A stretch of DNA of 64,000 nt from UBA10649 sp963793105. Its GTDB lineage: Bacteria > Actinomycetota > Actinomycetes > S36-B12. The stretch spans positions 1,087,607 through 1,151,606 of the forward strand of contig CAWBZB010000004.1 in NCBI GenBank assembly GCA_963793105.1, given 5' to 3'. A program made the position numbers and the translations under genes. Numbering within the stretch: the stretch's first letter is position 1; each line of letters starts with the position of its first letter. Below, piece after piece: positions 61,560-64,000 of the stretch. The notes beneath the pieces are model-generated. The model was not told the DNA's origin, searched no databases, and saw nothing but the letters and a program-made list of their open reading frames with translations.

Positions 61560-62642
61560 ATGACCACGACCGAGCAGCCGAGCACCGACCAGGTAGTGGA
61601 GCGGATCTTCACCGCCCTCGTAGGTGCCATGGACCTCAACGCCATCTACCTGGGCGATCGGCTCGGGATGTACCAGGCCCTCGCCGATGGGGGGCCGCAA
61701 ACGGCCCACGGGCTCGCCGAGCGCACGGGGGTGCTGTCGCGATACGCGCGTGAGTGGTGCGAAGCACAGGCCGCCAGCGGCTACCTGGCCTGCGAGAACC
61801 CCCTCGACGCACCGGAATCGCGACTTTTCGCACTCCCGGAGTCCGTTCGCGAGGTGCTCCTCGACCGGGACTCGCTCGCCTTCCTGGCCCCCTCGGTCCG
61901 CTGCACCATCGTGGCCGGCCGGGCACTGCCGGATCTGGTCAGCACGTACCGCGGCGAGCGCACCTTCGGCTGGGAGGACTTCGGTCCCGAGATGCGCCAT
62001 GGCCAGGCCGAGGCGAACCGGCCGATCTTCCGCAGCCTGCTGGTGCAGGACTGGCTCGAGCGCCTCCCCGACGTCCGCGACCGCCTGGCCGCGCCTGGGG
62101 CCCGCGTCGCGGAGGTGGGCTGCGGCATGGGCTGGGCGTCCATCGCACTGGCCCAGAACCTCCCCGGTCTGCACGTCGACGGGTACGACATCGACGCGCC
62201 GAGCATCGAGGCGGCCCGCCACCACGCGGAGCACGAGGGCGTCCAGGATCGAGCTGCGTTCCACGTGATGGACATCTCCGACGTGCGGGACGGTCCTGCC
62301 TATGACGCAGTGTTCGCGTTCGAATGCCTGCATGACATGAGCCGGCCCGTCGAGGCGCTCTCGGCGATGCGGTCCTTGGCGCGGGGGGCCGACGTCCTGG
62401 TCGTCGATGAGCGCACCGAAGAGCAGTTCACCCCGAATGCCTCGCTCATGGAACGGCTGCTGTACGGGTACTCGTTGACGGTGTGCCTGCCGGACGGGAT
62501 GTCCGCGAGTCCGTCGGCGGGCACGGGGACGGTCATGCGCTCGAGCACGATGACGGAGTACGCGACGGCGGCCGGTTTCGCCGTGGTCGAGATCGTCGAC
62601 CTCGACCACGACCAGTTCCGCCTCTACCGCCTCGCGGGATAG
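61560..62642 (+). CDS. class I SAM methyltransferase with N-terminal winged-helix dimerisation domain
   Basis: 360-aa enzyme. Residues 1-90 form a winged-helix dimerisation region as in small-molecule O-methyltransferases (LGMYQALADGGPQTAHGLAERTG). The SAM motif is RVAEVGCGMGWASIALAQ near 180, then VDGYDIDAPSIEAARHHA and FAFECLHDMSRPVEAL. It is similar to mycobacterial Rv2258c-type proteins of unknown substrate. The ATG at 61560 has GGAGG 4 nt upstream. Confidence 0.87.
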   Translation: MTTTEQPSTDQVVERIFTALVGAMDLNAIYLGDRLGMYQALADGGPQTAHGLAERTGVLSRYAREWCEAQAASGYLACENPLDAPESRLFALPESVREVLLDRDSLAFLAPSVRCTIVAGRALPDLVSTYRGERTFGWEDFGPEMRHGQAEANRPIFRSLLVQDWLERLPDVRDRLAAPGARVAEVGCGMGWASIALAQNLPGLHVDGYDIDAPSIEAARHHAEHEGVQDRAAFHVMDISDVRDGPAYDAVFAFECLHDMSRPVEALSAMRSLARGADVLVVDERTEEQFTPNASLMERLLYGYSLTVCLPDGMSASPSAGTGTVMRSSTMTEYATAAGFAVVEIVDLDHDQFRLYRLAG

Positions 62643-62720
62643 CCCTCGGGACGTCGGTGCGGCGCTGCCGCGGCGGTCGTGGTATTCCTTGCCTCCAACT
62701 TGAGCCCTATCGGAGGCCCC

Positions 62721-63734
62721 ATGTTCCGCGGCGTATCGACGTCCCTGCTGCCCCCGAACCAGCGGCGCACCGTCGCTGAACTCACCGACGACCTCGACCT
62801 GACCGTCGGCGATCGCCGATCCAAGCGCTCGGCCTTCTGGACGATGCTCACGCTCTCCGCGATCATCGCGTCCGCAGGCGTGCTCGCCGACTCCACTGCG
62901 ACCGTCATCGGCGCCATGATCATCGCTCCGCTTTCCACGCCCATCCTCGGCACGGGCCTGGGTATCGCCAAGCGCGACACCGCGTTGACCCGTCACTCGA
63001 TCAAGTACGTGACCCTGGGCGCCCTGCTGGCCGTCTTCATCGGAGCCGTCGCCTCACTGATGGTTCCCCAGACGGTCAACCTGCTGGCCAACTCCCAGAT
63101 CTCGGGCCGCACTTCGCCCGGGCTGACGGACCTGATCGCGGCGTTGGCCACCGGCGTCGCCGGTGCGGTAGCCATGTCCCGCCGCGACGTTGCCGCGGTG
63201 CTGCCAGGCGTCGCGATCGCGATCTCGCTGGTGCCGCCGCTCGCGGTCGTCGGCGTGTGCCTGGGCCAGGGAGCTATCGGCCTCGCATTCGGCGCGCTGC
63301 TCCTGTTCGTGTCCAACCTGCTCGCACTCGTCCTGATCGGCGCGCTGGTGTTCACCATGATCGCCCAGGACGGCTCGCTCGGCGCCGCACGTGCCGTCTC
63401 CCGACGCAAGGCCTATGTGACCTTGAGCCTGCTGATGCTGCTGATCCTCGTTCCGCTGCTGGCCAACACTGCCAGCTCGATCCTCGTCTCGCTATGGACG
63501 TCGCGCGTGAACGCCACCGCGACGGAATGGGCGGCACAGACCCCCGGAACAGTCATCGAGGAGATCGACGTCAGTGCCAACAGAGTCTTCCTCCGGGTGT
63601 TGACCCCCGGCGAGCTGCCACCCCCTGAGGATCTCCTCAAGGCTCTCGAGGGCCAGGTCCCCAACGGCGTGGAGATCGTCATCGACACCTCGCTCGGTCA
63701 GCAGGTTGAGGCTGGCGTCGTGGGTGGTGAGTGA
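62721..63734 (+). CDS. DUF389 family membrane protein
   Basis: 337-aa protein. After a short cytoplasmic N-terminus, SAFWTMLTLSAIIASAGVLADSTATVIGAMIIAPLSTPI is the DUF389 signature; six to seven helices follow, then a soluble C-terminal domain (VNATATEWAAQTPGTVIEEIDVSANRVFLRV). The function is unknown. The ATG at 62721 has CGGAGG at 62711-62716; an upstream in-frame GTG at 62679 lacks one. Confidence 0.87.
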   Translation: MFRGVSTSLLPPNQRRTVAELTDDLDLTVGDRRSKRSAFWTMLTLSAIIASAGVLADSTATVIGAMIIAPLSTPILGTGLGIAKRDTALTRHSIKYVTLGALLAVFIGAVASLMVPQTVNLLANSQISGRTSPGLTDLIAALATGVAGAVAMSRRDVAAVLPGVAIAISLVPPLAVVGVCLGQGAIGLAFGALLLFVSNLLALVLIGALVFTMIAQDGSLGAARAVSRRKAYVTLSLLMLLILVPLLANTASSILVSLWTSRVNATATEWAAQTPGTVIEEIDVSANRVFLRVLTPGELPPPEDLLKALEGQVPNGVEIVIDTSLGQQVEAGVVGGE

Positions 63735-63741
63735 ACTCCGA

Positions 63742-64000
63742 TCACTCCAGCAGGTGGAGCATGCCGCGCAGCGGCGAACGCTTGATCCGGCGCTCCGACA
63801 GCGACTTCGAGGGCTCGCCCTCGACCGGGTCGATGGCCGCGTCGAGGCGTGCGTACCAGACCTGCTGGTTCGGCGTCTTCGCGAAGGCTCGCATGCTCTT
63901 CCGATAGGAGCGCACCGTGCCGACGACGATCGCTCGAATCTCCTTGGCCTTGAACGATTGACTCCGCGCGGCAATCTCCATCAGGGCGGCCAGTCTCTTG
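63742..64000 (-). CDS. DUF2252 family protein (5' end outside window)
   Basis: Only the C-terminal 85 codons are in the window (from KRLAALMEIAARSQSFKAKEIR to LRGMLHLLE). The stretch YRKSMRAFAKTPNQQVWYARLD is characteristic of DUF2252, which resembles kinase-fold proteins of unknown function. The stop TGA is at 63742-63744, 7 bp from the convergent DUF389 gene. Confidence 0.72.
   Translation of the reverse strand, partial: KRLAALMEIAARSQSFKAKEIRAIVVGTVRSYRKSMRAFAKTPNQQVWYARLDAAIDPVEGEPSKSLSERRIKRSPLRGMLHLLE

Overview
The window is about 64 kb of very GC-rich DNA, packed with genes on both strands. Gene content and order point to a high-GC Actinomycetota (class Actinomycetes): menaquinone genes beside a System II cytochrome c maturation block, Rex, an AURKAIP1/COX24-type mini ribosomal protein, radA-disA, clpC, a protein O-mannosyltransferase, a GlpR/SepX-type divisome protein and a 13E12-type DUF222-HNH protein. 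Much of the order matches mycobacterial segments around Rv0496-Rv0512, Rv0526-Rv0548c and Rv0985c-Rv0996. I cannot name the genus.

Layout. 1-3.4 kb: menB (partial), menE, menA, a DUF4229 protein and a PLDc_N-type membrane protein. 3.4-12.6 kb (minus strand): ccsB, resB, ccdA, a TlpA-like thioredoxin, a histidine phosphatase, a HemD/SUMT fusion, rex, a glutaredoxin-like protein and an acyl-CoA ligase; this joins cytochrome c maturation, tetrapyrrole synthesis and redox sensing. 12.6-24.7 kb: HAD hydrolase, aldo/keto reductase, acyltransferase, NAD epimerase, bS22-like protein, small HTH protein, acuC, proC, proline dehydrogenase, TetR, sugar-phosphate isomerase, P-type ATPase and ppx. 24.8-32.7 kb: a Cys-rich unknown, radA, disA, mutY, clpC and two small anchored unknowns. 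32.8-41.3 kb: ispE, rsmA, tatD, metG, rsmI, protein mannosyltransferase, a lipoprotein and a serine hydrolase. 41.3-44 kb: a broken tandem-MarR gene, a broken secreted protein, tRNA-Ala with a strong terminator, and a broken glpR. 44-52.5 kb: rimJ-like, galU, 5-FCL, DUF222-HNH, penicillin acylase, a fluoride channel pair, a CIRCE-controlled Ruc-like protein, a SAF protein and mscL. 52.5-64 kb: aminotransferase, a three-gene cassette of unknown pathway, an MFS/TetR pair, FAD oxidase, an EAL relic, tRNA-Arg, a methyltransferase, DUF389 and a partial DUF2252 protein.

Genes start in three ways. Operon-internal genes use 4-nt stop/start overlaps (GTGA or ATGA). A minority have a clear Shine-Dalgarno sequence. 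At least 22 have a TANNNT hexamer exactly 6-7 nt before an ATG/GTG and no Shine-Dalgarno sequence, which is the signature of leaderless transcripts. In four cases the stop codon TAG of the upstream gene is the first half of the -10 hexamer of the next gene.

Several otherwise well-conserved genes carry frameshifts (menA, proline dehydrogenase, ispE, glpR, the Ruc-like gene). A dense cluster of indels lies at about 41.8-43.5 kb. The scattered single-base shifts in housekeeping genes look more like consensus errors than decay; the cluster could be either. No CRISPR array, insertion sequence, integrase or prophage was found.
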